From Pseudodonghicola xiamenensis DSM 18339 (lineage in GTDB: Bacteria; Pseudomonadota; Alphaproteobacteria; Rhodobacterales; Rhodobacteraceae), in contig NZ_AUBS01000038.1 in assembly GCF_000429365.1 (NCBI RefSeq), forward strand, positions 1 to 33,383: a stretch of DNA of 33,383 bases, in the 5' to 3' direction. The notes beneath the pieces were generated by a model. It was not told the origin of the DNA. It searched no databases and saw only the letters and a program-made list of their open reading frames with translations. Position numbers and translations under genes: made by a program. This document shows, piece after piece, positions 1 through 6,636 of the stretch (within the stretch, counting starts at the first letter, position 1; every line of letters starts with the position of its first letter).

Positions 1-348
1 CCCGCCGCTCGCGGCCAGAGCACCAGCGGCAACGACGAACCCCGCCGCGGCCAGAGCTTCCTCCTGCGACATTGACATGACATCCGAGAACCCGGAAACG
101 GCGCCGCCATCCTCAGCGGCCTGGGCGGCATCCGCAGCGGTGAAGGTATAGGGGCCATCGACCAACGTCAGATGGCTCATTTCCCCGTCCGCACCAACAA
201 CGAAGAAATTCTCGAGCACGATCTGATCGCCGTTTTTCATCTTAACGACCAGATTGTCCCCCTGACGAACGAAGCTTTCTACGTCCTCTCGTCGGGCATT
301 GATCCTGAAATCCGTGGGCTTCTCCGCCCGCAGCACTTTTTTCGTCAT
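1..348 (-). CDS. N-terminal part of a large BapA-type surface adhesin (3' end outside window)
   Basis: The open frame starts at ATG 348-346 on the minus strand and runs without a stop to base 1, giving the first 116 residues. It begins MTKKVLRAEK, then has a short beta-rich block with the signature DNLVVKMKNGDQIVLENFF at about residues 30-48. After an acidic/Ala linker comes a small hydrophobic Ala/Gly stretch (about 99-113). That order matches the 'BapA prefix-like' domain found at the N-terminus of very long, repeat-rich adhesins secreted by type I systems and used in biofilm formation. The repeats and the C-terminal secretion signal would lie left of the window and cannot be seen. No clear Shine-Dalgarno sequence sits close to the ATG. 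The gene is divergent from the hybrid kinase at 894. Family assignment rests on motif recognition only; a shorter protein with the same prefix is possible. Confidence 0.72.
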   Translation of the reverse strand, partial: MTKKVLRAEKPTDFRINARREDVESFVRQGDNLVVKMKNGDQIVLENFFVVGADGEMSHLTLVDGPYTFTAADAAQAAEDGGAVSGFSDVMSMSQEEALAAAGFVVAAGALAASGG

Positions 349-893
349 AGCTCTAGGTCCCTAGTCCCAATCACTGTCTTTTAACTTCACGAGCTCCAGC
401 CCCCAGCCGGCCCCGCCAAGCATGTCGAATGTCAAAGCCATCACTTCGTGCACCCAAGTTTCCCCATGATCCGAGGTCCCTCTTGCCCCGAGCACTCACT
501 AACAGCCTTTAGTATGTATAACAGGCTGTAAGTATGTATCGCAATCACCCTTAGTTGATTTTCGAATCTAAAAGACAGATCCCCCTATCCACTTGAAAAT
601 ATTGCGTTTTAATGGAGGTGTGCTGCAAAGGGTGGCAAATGACTGGTGACAGTGCTTCCCCTCGCGTCACATTGACAACCAATCGCAGACAATTTATCGA
701 CCCTCCCCTGGAACCAAGGCCCCAACCGGCAGTGGCCATCCCCACCTGCGCAGCGCCCCGATTCGCCGTTCGAGAGGCAAGGACGGCATCGGCCCACCGA
801 CCATGTTCCCGCGAAAACCCTTGATATCTCGGGCACAAGATCGTTTAACCTGCGCCAACAGCGCTCCCATTCCTCACCATTGAGAAAGGCCGC
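349..893. other. Divergent intergenic region between adhesin and hybrid kinase
   Basis: This stretch of about 545 bp holds no convincing gene; the short frames across it have no recognisable motifs or good ribosome sites. It is more AT-rich than its neighbours, especially around 500-620. It contains two direct AGTATGTAT copies (511-519 and 531-539) and a small CTAGG-TC-CCTAG dyad (353-364) just upstream of the adhesin start. It probably carries the promoters for both divergent genes. Confidence 0.6.
502..539. promoter_or_regulatory. Candidate operator: two AGTATGTAT repeats, one inside a dyad
   Basis: AGTATGTAT occurs at 511-519 and again at 531-539, exactly 20 bp apart (two helical turns, so on the same DNA face). 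The first copy lies between the arms ACAGCCT (502-508) and AGGCTGT (523-529). The same AGTATGT core reappears as an inverted pair upstream of the mucR-like gene (4309-4338). The site lies about 150-190 bp upstream of the adhesin ATG. A role as a MucR/Ros binding site is inference from this sharing. Confidence 0.45.
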
Positions 894-2750
894 ATGTCCG
901 CTCCTCCGCCTGTGTCCGAAGCCATCGACACCCGCCGACCGCTCCGTGAGCTACTGCAGAGCCTCGCCATCCCATGCCTTCTGCTCGATAGCGCCGGGAC
1001 CGTGCTTTTGGGCAATCCGGCAGCAGAGGCCCTGGGGCACCCTCTGTGGCCAACCACCTTCCCACAAGGCTGGAGCAAGAGCTGGGCTGTGCTGCGCGAC
1101 GGGCTCCCGCCATTCCCGCAGAGCGCCCGGATCACCCCACCGGTCGACCTGCCCGGCAGAACCGCCATCGCCAGCCGCCTTGAGCTGGACGATGCCGAGG
1201 GGCCCCTGACCCTGCTGCAGCTCCCTCCGGACGAGACCGAGCGCGCCATGCAACTGGCGAGCGCCGCACATGACATCCGCACCGATCTGCAGACGATCAT
1301 CGCCGCCAGTGAGCTGCTGACCCAGAACCCGCCCCCAAGCGATGCGGAAACCGCCCGCCTTCAGGCCAGTATCGGCGCCTCTGCCGCGCATGCGCTCGAA
1401 CAGGTCAACGCGTCGCTCGAGCTGTCGCGGCTCGAATTTCTGCAACAGGCGCCCCGGCGCGATTTCTTCAGGCTGGGCCAGGTCGTGAAGGAAACCGCCG
1501 GACGGCTGGCGCCGCTGGCCGACAAGGCCGGCCTCACCTTCTGGGTCACGCTCCCCGAGGACACTCGGCTGGTGGAAGGCCAGGCCCACCCCATCGTCGC
1601 ACTGACGCAAAATCTGCTGAGCAACGCCTTCAAGTTCACCCGCGAGGGATCGGTCAGCCTGTCGCTGACCGAGACCGCCAATGATGCAACGAACCAGTGC
1701 GCGTATCACCTGACCATCGAAGACACCGGGGACGGCTTTCCCGCCACGGAGCAGGACAGGCTGCTGACCCCGTTCCAGACCGGCACCCATCATCCGCCGT
1801 CGCGCACCACCGGCACTGGCATCGGCATTGGCACCTATCTGGTCCAGCAGGCCGTCCGGGCGCTGGATGCGCAGCTTGAGATCACCGCCCCCGCCGAGGG
1901 AGGAACACGGTTTTCGGTGACATTCTCCCTGCCGCTGGCCGCGGACCAACAGGAGCCCGACAGCGGGATCGGCGCAGCTCACCCCCCCGAAGCAGAGCTT
2001 ACCGGCCTGCATATCCTGCTGGTCGAGGACAATGACACCAATCGCGCCCTGTTCCTGCGCACGCTGTCTCAGGCCGGGGCCACAGTACAGGGTGCCGCGG
2101 ACGGCCAGGATGCGCTGACCGACCTCGCCGCAGGCAAAACACCCTATGATCTTGTCCTTCTCGATCTGACCATGGCAGGCTTGGATGGCATCGCGCTGGC
2201 CACCAGGCTTCTCCTGATGGAGCCGCCCCACCCCGTCCCGCGCCTTGTCGCGCTGACCGGGCAGGAAGATGACAATACCCGCGCCGCCTGTCGCATTCTC
2301 GGCATGCAGGAACTGATCGGAAAACCGGTCCGGCCAAGTGAGCTGCGCCAAAAGATCGCCGCACTGATCGACGCGCCCGCCACCACCAACGGCCGCCCGG
2401 CGCAGCCTCTGGCACCAAAGCTGGTTGCTGAGCTGATCGAGGACATGGGCGAGGATATCGCCCGCTCTCTGATGCTGCGAGCGCTGAACGAGGCCAGCGC
2501 GCTGTTCACGGCGCTGACCCAACAGGGCGTCACCCCGGAGGGGCGCAATGCCATTCACTCGGCGCTCGGCTCCTCCGGGCTGACCGGGCTCGCGGCGGTG
2601 GAATTCGCGCTGCGTGTCGTTCAAGCCGTCTCGCGCATCCGGGACAACGACAGTCCCGCGATGACATCCGCGCTTGCGCTTCTGCAGCGCGCCATTGACG
2701 AGACCCGGGACAGCCTGTCCATCTGGCCCCCCGCCGCCAGGCAGCAGTGA
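894..2750 (+). CDS. Soluble hybrid histidine kinase with receiver and Hpt domains
   Basis: This 618-residue protein has no transmembrane segment or signal peptide, so it should sense inside the cell. In order it shows: a PAS-like N-terminus (about 17-110); a HisKA dimerisation domain with the H box AAHDIRT (phospho-acceptor His126); an HATPase_c domain with N box around Asn240-Asn244, G1 box DTGDG (277-281) and G2 box GTGIGIG (307-313); a receiver domain (about 372-488) with acceptor Asp424 in LVLLDL and Lys477 in GKP; and a C-terminal Hpt domain (about 510-600) whose motif IHSALGSSGLTGL places the relay His at 555. All residues needed for a full His-Asp-His relay are present. The next gene encodes a LuxR-type response regulator, the likely final acceptor. 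A GAAAGG lies 4 nt before the ATG. The input signal cannot be told from sequence; the divergent adhesin suggests control of surface attachment. Confidence 0.9.
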   Translation: MSAPPPVSEAIDTRRPLRELLQSLAIPCLLLDSAGTVLLGNPAAEALGHPLWPTTFPQGWSKSWAVLRDGLPPFPQSARITPPVDLPGRTAIASRLELDDAEGPLTLLQLPPDETERAMQLASAAHDIRTDLQTIIAASELLTQNPPPSDAETARLQASIGASAAHALEQVNASLELSRLEFLQQAPRRDFFRLGQVVKETAGRLAPLADKAGLTFWVTLPEDTRLVEGQAHPIVALTQNLLSNAFKFTREGSVSLSLTETANDATNQCAYHLTIEDTGDGFPATEQDRLLTPFQTGTHHPPSRTTGTGIGIGTYLVQQAVRALDAQLEITAPAEGGTRFSVTFSLPLAADQQEPDSGIGAAHPPEAELTGLHILLVEDNDTNRALFLRTLSQAGATVQGAADGQDALTDLAAGKTPYDLVLLDLTMAGLDGIALATRLLLMEPPHPVPRLVALTGQEDDNTRAACRILGMQELIGKPVRPSELRQKIAALIDAPATTNGRPAQPLAPKLVAELIEDMGEDIARSLMLRALNEASALFTALTQQGVTPEGRNAIHSALGSSGLTGLAAVEFALRVVQAVSRIRDNDSPAMTSALALLQRAIDETRDSLSIWPPAARQQ

Positions 2751-2821
2751 CCCCGCCGCGCCGATCGACGCGGCACAACCACAGGAAGATCGTGCCGATC
2801 CTATCCCCAGAATAGATGTTG

Positions 2822-2835
2822 CATACTATTGTATG
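2822..2835. promoter_or_regulatory. CATAC-TATT-GTATG dyad before the response regulator gene
   Basis: Five-base arms CATAC and GTATG flank TATT in an AT-rich patch 58 bp upstream of the chosen response regulator start. On the minus strand the sequence reads CATACAATAGTATG, which shares six of seven bases with the AGTATGT motif near the adhesin and mucR. It may be a promoter or operator; the arms are short, so chance is possible. Confidence 0.3.
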
Positions 2836-2892
2836 GAACGTACAAATGATCTCAACAGGGCCCGGCAAACGGGGCGATCGCAAGGAAATAGA

Positions 2893-3531
2893 ATGGTTCA
2901 GGGCAAAACCGACACGCAAATCTCGGTACTCGTTGCAGATGATCACGCAATGGTTCTTGAGATGATCGAACTTTTCCTTTCCTCTCTTCCCGAACTGACA
3001 GTGCAAACAGCTCAATCTCTGGATGAGGCACTGGAGCTGATCAAACGCGAGGGTAGCTTCGATATCACCCTCCTGGATCTTCACATGCCCGGAATGAACG
3101 GCGTCGAGGGGCTGACCCGCGCGATCAAGGCGAACAACGGCCATCCGGTCGCCATCTTGACAGGCAACCCGACCCAGCGCAATGTCGACGACATCCTGAA
3201 AGCGGGCGCTGCAGGCATCGTCCTGAAGACCACCCACATGCGCACCCTGGCCAATGCCATCCGCTTCATGGCCGCCGGCGAACAATATGTGCCACACGAG
3301 CTGACCGTCGACCGTTCACCGGCGCATCTTGCCGCCGAAACGCCCCTGTCGGAAAAGGAAACGCTCGTCCTCTCCTATCTGGTTGAGGGGCTGCCCAACC
3401 GGGAGATCGCCGAAGCGCTCGGCCTGGCGGAACCGACGATCAAGATGCACGTGCGGTCGATCTGCGGCAAGCTCGGGGTCAAGAACCGAACCCAGGCGGT
3501 GATAAAGGCCAAGGATCTGGGGATCGTCTGA
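2893..3531 (+). CDS. LuxR/NarL-type response regulator
   Basis: Starting at ATG 2893, which has AAGGAA a few bases upstream, the product is 212 residues. The receiver domain (about 10-125) has the acidic pair Asp16/Asp17, the phospho-acceptor Asp62 in TLLDLHMPG, Thr90 in AILTG and Lys112 in VLKTT. The C-terminal helix-turn-helix (about 151-211) is of GerE/LuxR type, beginning PLSEKETLVLSYL with recognition-helix residues around PTIKMHVRSI. The frame is open further upstream (ATG 2833 and earlier), but those starts overlap the kinase gene or the CATAC dyad and lack a good ribosome site. The gene lies 142 bp after the hybrid kinase and is its probable cognate DNA-binding partner. Targets are unknown; the divergent adhesin is the obvious candidate. 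Confidence 0.9.
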   Translation: MVQGKTDTQISVLVADDHAMVLEMIELFLSSLPELTVQTAQSLDEALELIKREGSFDITLLDLHMPGMNGVEGLTRAIKANNGHPVAILTGNPTQRNVDDILKAGAAGIVLKTTHMRTLANAIRFMAAGEQYVPHELTVDRSPAHLAAETPLSEKETLVLSYLVEGLPNREIAEALGLAEPTIKMHVRSICGKLGVKNRTQAVIKAKDLGIV

Positions 3532-3585
3532 CAGCCGCCGAGGCCGGACACCCAGCCCCGATATCGGTCAGCCCGAGACGATCGT

Positions 3586-3619
3586 GGCGCCGCGCCCTCC
3601 CTCAGGAAAACGCGGCGCC
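3586..3619. terminator. Hairpin between convergent genes, possible bidirectional terminator
   Basis: Perfect 9-bp arms GGCGCCGCG (3586-3594) and CGCGGCGCC (3611-3619) enclose a 16-nt loop. It sits between the ends of the convergent response regulator and mucR-like genes. No T-run follows on the plus strand; an AAAA directly before the second arm lies inside the loop. Its efficiency as an intrinsic terminator is doubtful. Confidence 0.35.
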
Positions 3620-3669
3620 CACCCCCCGCAGGCACCATCCCATTGCCCGGCGGCCCCCTCCCAACAAGA

Positions 3670-4257
3670 TCAGCTCAGCAGCCGGCGCACTTTTCCTGCG
3701 CTGGCTTCCCGGCGATATCCGCCCAACCCGATGCTCTTGGCATAGGCCGCCTTGCGCCTGGAATAAGCCGGCGCGACCAGAGGCATATCCGGCGGCAGCG
3801 TGTAAAGCGCGCGATACTGTTCTTCCGTGAGACCATGCTGAGCCTTGAGGTGGCGTTTGAGCATGCTGAACCCCTGGCCGCAGCACAGGCAATAGACACG
3901 ATCCTCAGTCACCGATTGCTCGACCGGGATGACCGGCATCGGTCGTACGCTTTCCGATCTCACCGGGGCCGCTGCGCCGAAACCGCGCGCCCCAACCAGC
4001 CCGGTTCCCGCCGATGAGGACCGCCCGGCAAAGACCTCGCTCAGGGCACTGACCAGCTCGACAATCTCTTTCTGACCAACATCCGGGCGGGCGGCAAAGG
4101 CTGCTGCCACCTGTGAAATCGCACGCAGCGTCTCCTTGTCCGGAACCTGCCTCAGCGCTTCTGCGTCAAGCGCCTGAATATCGGGGCCGGACACCATGGT
4201 CCGATCCCCAGAACCGCCGCGCAGCCCGCATCGCGCAGTTTCGCCTGATCTCACCAT
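3670..4257 (-). CDS. mucR: MucR/Ros-family zinc-finger transcriptional regulator
   Basis: Starting at ATG 4257, which has AGGGGGAAG nine bases upstream (4267-4275), the product is 195 residues. The N-terminal half has a helical segment (about 40-77) like the oligomerisation region of MucR proteins. The C-terminal half carries the prokaryotic Ros zinc finger: Cys123-x2-Cys126-x9-His136-x4-His141 in CLCCGQGFSMLKRHLKAQH. It is followed by the basic tail typical of the family (LTEEQYRALYTLP..., then AYSRRKAAYAKSIGLG). At 195 residues it is longer than classic MucR (about 130-150), mostly through an extra N-terminal extension and a loose linker (78-115). A TTG start at 4281 would add eight residues; the ATG is better placed. 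Family members bind AT-rich DNA and control exopolysaccharide, motility and surface genes, often repressing themselves. The inverted AGTATGT pair 52 bp upstream fits autoregulation. Confidence 0.88.
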   Translation of the reverse strand: MVRSGETARCGLRGGSGDRTMVSGPDIQALDAEALRQVPDKETLRAISQVAAAFAARPDVGQKEIVELVSALSEVFAGRSSSAGTGLVGARGFGAAAPVRSESVRPMPVIPVEQSVTEDRVYCLCCGQGFSMLKRHLKAQHGLTEEQYRALYTLPPDMPLVAPAYSRRKAAYAKSIGLGGYRREASAGKVRRLLS

Positions 4258-4308
4258 ACTCACAGTCTTCCCCCTGGCCAAAACATCCCACGAAGAGATA
4301 ACTACATT

Positions 4309-4338
4309 CTTAAGTATGTAAGATCACACATACTCAAG
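4309..4338. promoter_or_regulatory. Inverted-repeat operator candidate upstream of mucR
   Basis: CTTAAGTATGT (4309-4319) and ACATACTCAAG (4328-4338) form 11-bp arms with one mismatch and an 8-bp spacer. The dyad is centred about 66 bp upstream of the mucR ATG in an AT-rich patch. The AGTATGT core is the same as the two direct copies before the adhesin. MucR/Ros proteins commonly bind AT-rich sites in their own promoters, so autoregulation is a reasonable inference. Confidence 0.5.
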
Positions 4339-4550
4339 TTTATTTCAACGGAAATACCCCTCCACCGCGCCGAGACAGCAACATCTGCCTCAGCCAAGTC
4401 ATTTTCTCTGGGCGCCTGCCGCGCCAACCTCTGCTGGCCCGCACTCTGCGCCAAAAGGAAATGGATCGTCTGGCCCGCCCAGACCGGCAAGGCCCGCGAT
4501 GGATCAAAGCCCCGCGCGCGCCATTCCAGGGCCGGCGCAGCATCGCCGTC

Positions 4551-4565
4551 GTCCGAAATTCGGAC
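4551..4565. promoter_or_regulatory. Palindrome GTCCGAAATTCGGAC upstream of acxR
   Basis: Perfect 7-bp arms GTCCGAA and TTCGGAC surround a single central base, about 150 bp upstream of the acxR start. A near copy (12 of 14 bases) occurs upstream of acxA at 6540-6553. The recurrence at the two acx transcription units suggests the binding site of the local regulator, probably AcxR itself. Confidence 0.55.
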
Positions 4566-4711
4566 ATTTTTGCCCTTCACCAGACGTTATGAAGAATGTC
4601 AGCAGCAAAACGGGTGATTCGCGGATACTTTAAAGGTGGAGGAGCCACGGCCAGAGCGACATCTCGCATCGGAATTGCGTTCTGGTGGCCTGTCTTTTCG
4701 GGGAGGAGAAG

Positions 4712-6508
4712 ATGGAGCAAACAGTCAGGAAAAAGGGCTGGGAGGATTTCATGTCCCTGGGGCAAGCGCCGCTGGACATGAACAACGACATTCTGGAAAG
4801 CTGGAAGCGATCCGCCCGGCATCCGATTGCCGACCGGACCTGCGCCCCGATTCTGGGCGAAGACGATCTCGCACACCGGCGCGCGCTGGCGCGGCGCCTG
4901 GAGCGGGCAGCGCAAACCGCGCTCGGTCGTTCAAGGCGGCTGCTGATCGGCACCCAGGACATCCTTCTACTCAGTGACAGTACTGGCGTCGTGATCGAGG
5001 CCGTCGGCGACCCCAACACGCTTTCCAGGGCCGAGGAGAACCACCTGCATACTGGCGGACGCTGGGCCGAGGAGGAGATCGGGACCAATGCCATCGGCAC
5101 CGCGCTGCATCGCAGAGCACCGACACTGATCCAGGACGCCGAGCATTTCTGCGAGGCGATACAGCGCTGGAACTGCGCCGCGACCCCGGTGATGGAGCCC
5201 GGGACCGGCCGGGTTCTGGGGGTGGTGGATATCTCGTGGCCGGTCGGCATACGGCAGCCCAACGCCGTCGCCCTGTCCTCGGCACTGGCGTTGCAGATCG
5301 AAACAGAACTGACCCATATGCTCGGCCGCGATCGCGAGGCATTGCTTGAACGACTGCACCTGCGCCGCCTGCGGCGCGGCAACGATCCGATGCTGATCAT
5401 GGATCGCAGTGGCGCGAATGTCTTTTCTACCGAAGATTTCTCGCGCTTTTGCGACGACGACGATGCGCTGCGCCACCTGCGCCAGCAGCTTCCCGATCTG
5501 ATGGATCAGTCGCCCGACAGGATCCGCCAGGTGCTGGCAACCTGCATGCAGGGCACTGACCTTGAAGTCATCTCGGAACAGGGCGATGCGATCGGTGTGC
5601 TGATCTCGCTGCGGCGTCCGCGCCTGCAGGCCTCCGGCTGGGCCGGGCAGGATCTGCGGCAGATCGTCAATTCCGGCGAAGTGTCGGCCAATCTGCTCGC
5701 CCAGGCGCAAAAACTGGCGACAACAACGATCTCGATCCTGATCGAGGGCGAAACCGGCACCGGCAAGACCGAACTCGCCCGGGCAATCCATCGGGCCAGC
5801 CAGCAATCAGACGGGCCGTTCGAGATGATTGATTGCGCGCAACTGACCGAAGAACAACTGCGCGAGGCGCTGACGAACAACCGCTATGGCGGCGACAGCG
5901 GGGTGCTCTGCCTTGGCAACCCAGGCGCCAGTTCCCCGGCAGTCCAGACATTGCTGCTCACCCTAGTGGACCAGGTGGCCGAGCAGGGCACCAGGATCAT
6001 CGCGTTTTCCTCCCGCTCTCTTTACGAGGCGATGAACGCGAACAGCTTCCGCAGCGATCTATACTATCGCATCGCCGGCGCCCGTCTGCAGACCACGCCG
6101 CTGCGGCAGCGCCCGGATGAGATCGAGCCATCGCTGCGCCGTCTGGTGCAGGCCCATGCGACCGAACACGGCAGGCGGGAGCTGCGCTTTACCTCCGGGG
6201 CGATGGCGGCGCTGAAGGCCTATGCCTGGCCCGGGAACCTGCTGGAAATGCGAAACCTGGTCATCACGCTGAACGCCCTGTCACCGACCGGTTTGATCGA
6301 CGAACGCACGCTACCGCAGGAATTCCACCCCCCTGCCCGCCGCGACCGCACAGAAACGCTGCGCGATATGGAACGCATGGAAATCCTCAGCGCGATCGAG
6401 GTCGAGGCCGGCAATCTGTCCCGCGTGGCCCGGCGCCTGGGCATCGCCCGCTCGACGCTTTACCTCAAGCTCGACAGCTACGGGATTTCGCGGAGGCGAA
6501 AGGTGTGA
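4712..6508 (+). CDS. acxR: AcoR/AcxR-type regulator of acetone carboxylase, with degenerate AAA+ domain
   Basis: The chosen ATG 4712 has GGAGGAG just upstream; a GTG at 4685 is in frame but worse placed. The product is 598 residues: a GAF-type sensory region (about 60-205, with the AcoR-like stretch GGRWAEEEIGTNAIGTALH), an AAA+ module (about 315-530) and a Fis-type helix-turn-helix at the C-terminus (NLSRVARRLGIARSTLYLKL). Walker A is intact (GETGTGKT, 346-353). The GAFTGA loop that contacts sigma-54 is absent: the segment from DCAQLTEEQL runs through NNRYGGDSG straight to the Walker B strand. That strand reads GVLCLGN, with Gly402-Asn403 where Asp-Glu is expected. The region later recovers family features (FRSDLYYRIAG, WPGNLLEMRN). 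It is therefore predicted to activate or repress without sigma-54 remodelling, perhaps through the housekeeping sigma factor. Its position immediately before acxABC identifies the target operon. Confidence 0.88.
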   Translation: MEQTVRKKGWEDFMSLGQAPLDMNNDILESWKRSARHPIADRTCAPILGEDDLAHRRALARRLERAAQTALGRSRRLLIGTQDILLLSDSTGVVIEAVGDPNTLSRAEENHLHTGGRWAEEEIGTNAIGTALHRRAPTLIQDAEHFCEAIQRWNCAATPVMEPGTGRVLGVVDISWPVGIRQPNAVALSSALALQIETELTHMLGRDREALLERLHLRRLRRGNDPMLIMDRSGANVFSTEDFSRFCDDDDALRHLRQQLPDLMDQSPDRIRQVLATCMQGTDLEVISEQGDAIGVLISLRRPRLQASGWAGQDLRQIVNSGEVSANLLAQAQKLATTTISILIEGETGTGKTELARAIHRASQQSDGPFEMIDCAQLTEEQLREALTNNRYGGDSGVLCLGNPGASSPAVQTLLLTLVDQVAEQGTRIIAFSSRSLYEAMNANSFRSDLYYRIAGARLQTTPLRQRPDEIEPSLRRLVQAHATEHGRRELRFTSGAMAALKAYAWPGNLLEMRNLVITLNALSPTGLIDERTLPQEFHPPARRDRTETLRDMERMEILSAIEVEAGNLSRVARRLGIARSTLYLKLDSYGISRRRKV

Positions 6509-6524
6509 TTTCGCGTCCGCGGCA

Positions 6525-6553
6525 TGTCCGTCCGGACGCTCGAAAATCGGACA
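6525..6553. promoter_or_regulatory. Regulator-binding site candidate upstream of acxA
   Basis: TGTCCGTCCGGAC (6525-6537) contains GTCCG/CGGAC arms. It is followed directly by TCGAAAATCGGACA (6540-6553), which matches 12 of 14 bases of the acxR-upstream palindrome CCGAAATTCGGACA. TGTCCG (6525-6530) and CGGACA (6548-6553) also form a wider inverted pair. The site lies 84-112 bp upstream of the acxA start, in the acxR-acxA gap. No convincing -24/-12 sigma-54 promoter was seen between it and acxA. Confidence 0.55.
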
Positions 6554-6636
6554 ATTCCTGAAAGCTGAACCGATCCATCCTCACTTTTGCGGCGGCACCC
6601 ATTTCGGGGCAGCCGGATCAAAGGGAGGAGTTTTTC

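Larger units (their letters stand above)
4258..4711. other. Divergent intergenic region between mucR and acxR
   Basis: About 450 bp without a gene I would defend. A 92-codon frame on the minus strand (4302-4580) has no recognised motif and overlaps both regulatory dyads. The part nearest mucR (4300-4350) is AT-rich and holds the inverted AGTATGT pair. The part nearest acxR holds the GTCCGAAATTCGGAC palindrome. I found no convincing -24/-12 (sigma-54) element by eye. Confidence 0.5.

Noticed and set aside
172..384. 70-codon plus-strand open frame near the left end
   Set aside because: It lies on the opposite strand of the adhesin N-terminus, which has a recognisable domain; the plus frame has no motifs.
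951..2624. 557-codon minus-strand open frame
   Set aside because: Shadow of the hybrid kinase, which has all kinase, receiver and Hpt motifs on the plus strand.
4302..4580. 92-codon minus-strand frame between mucR and acxR
   Set aside because: No recognised features, and it runs through both regulatory dyads; more likely non-coding.
6560..6636. Search for a -24/-12 sigma-54 promoter before acxA
   Set aside because: A TTTTGC stretch near 6585-6590 has no GG at the required distance upstream; no acceptable match by eye.
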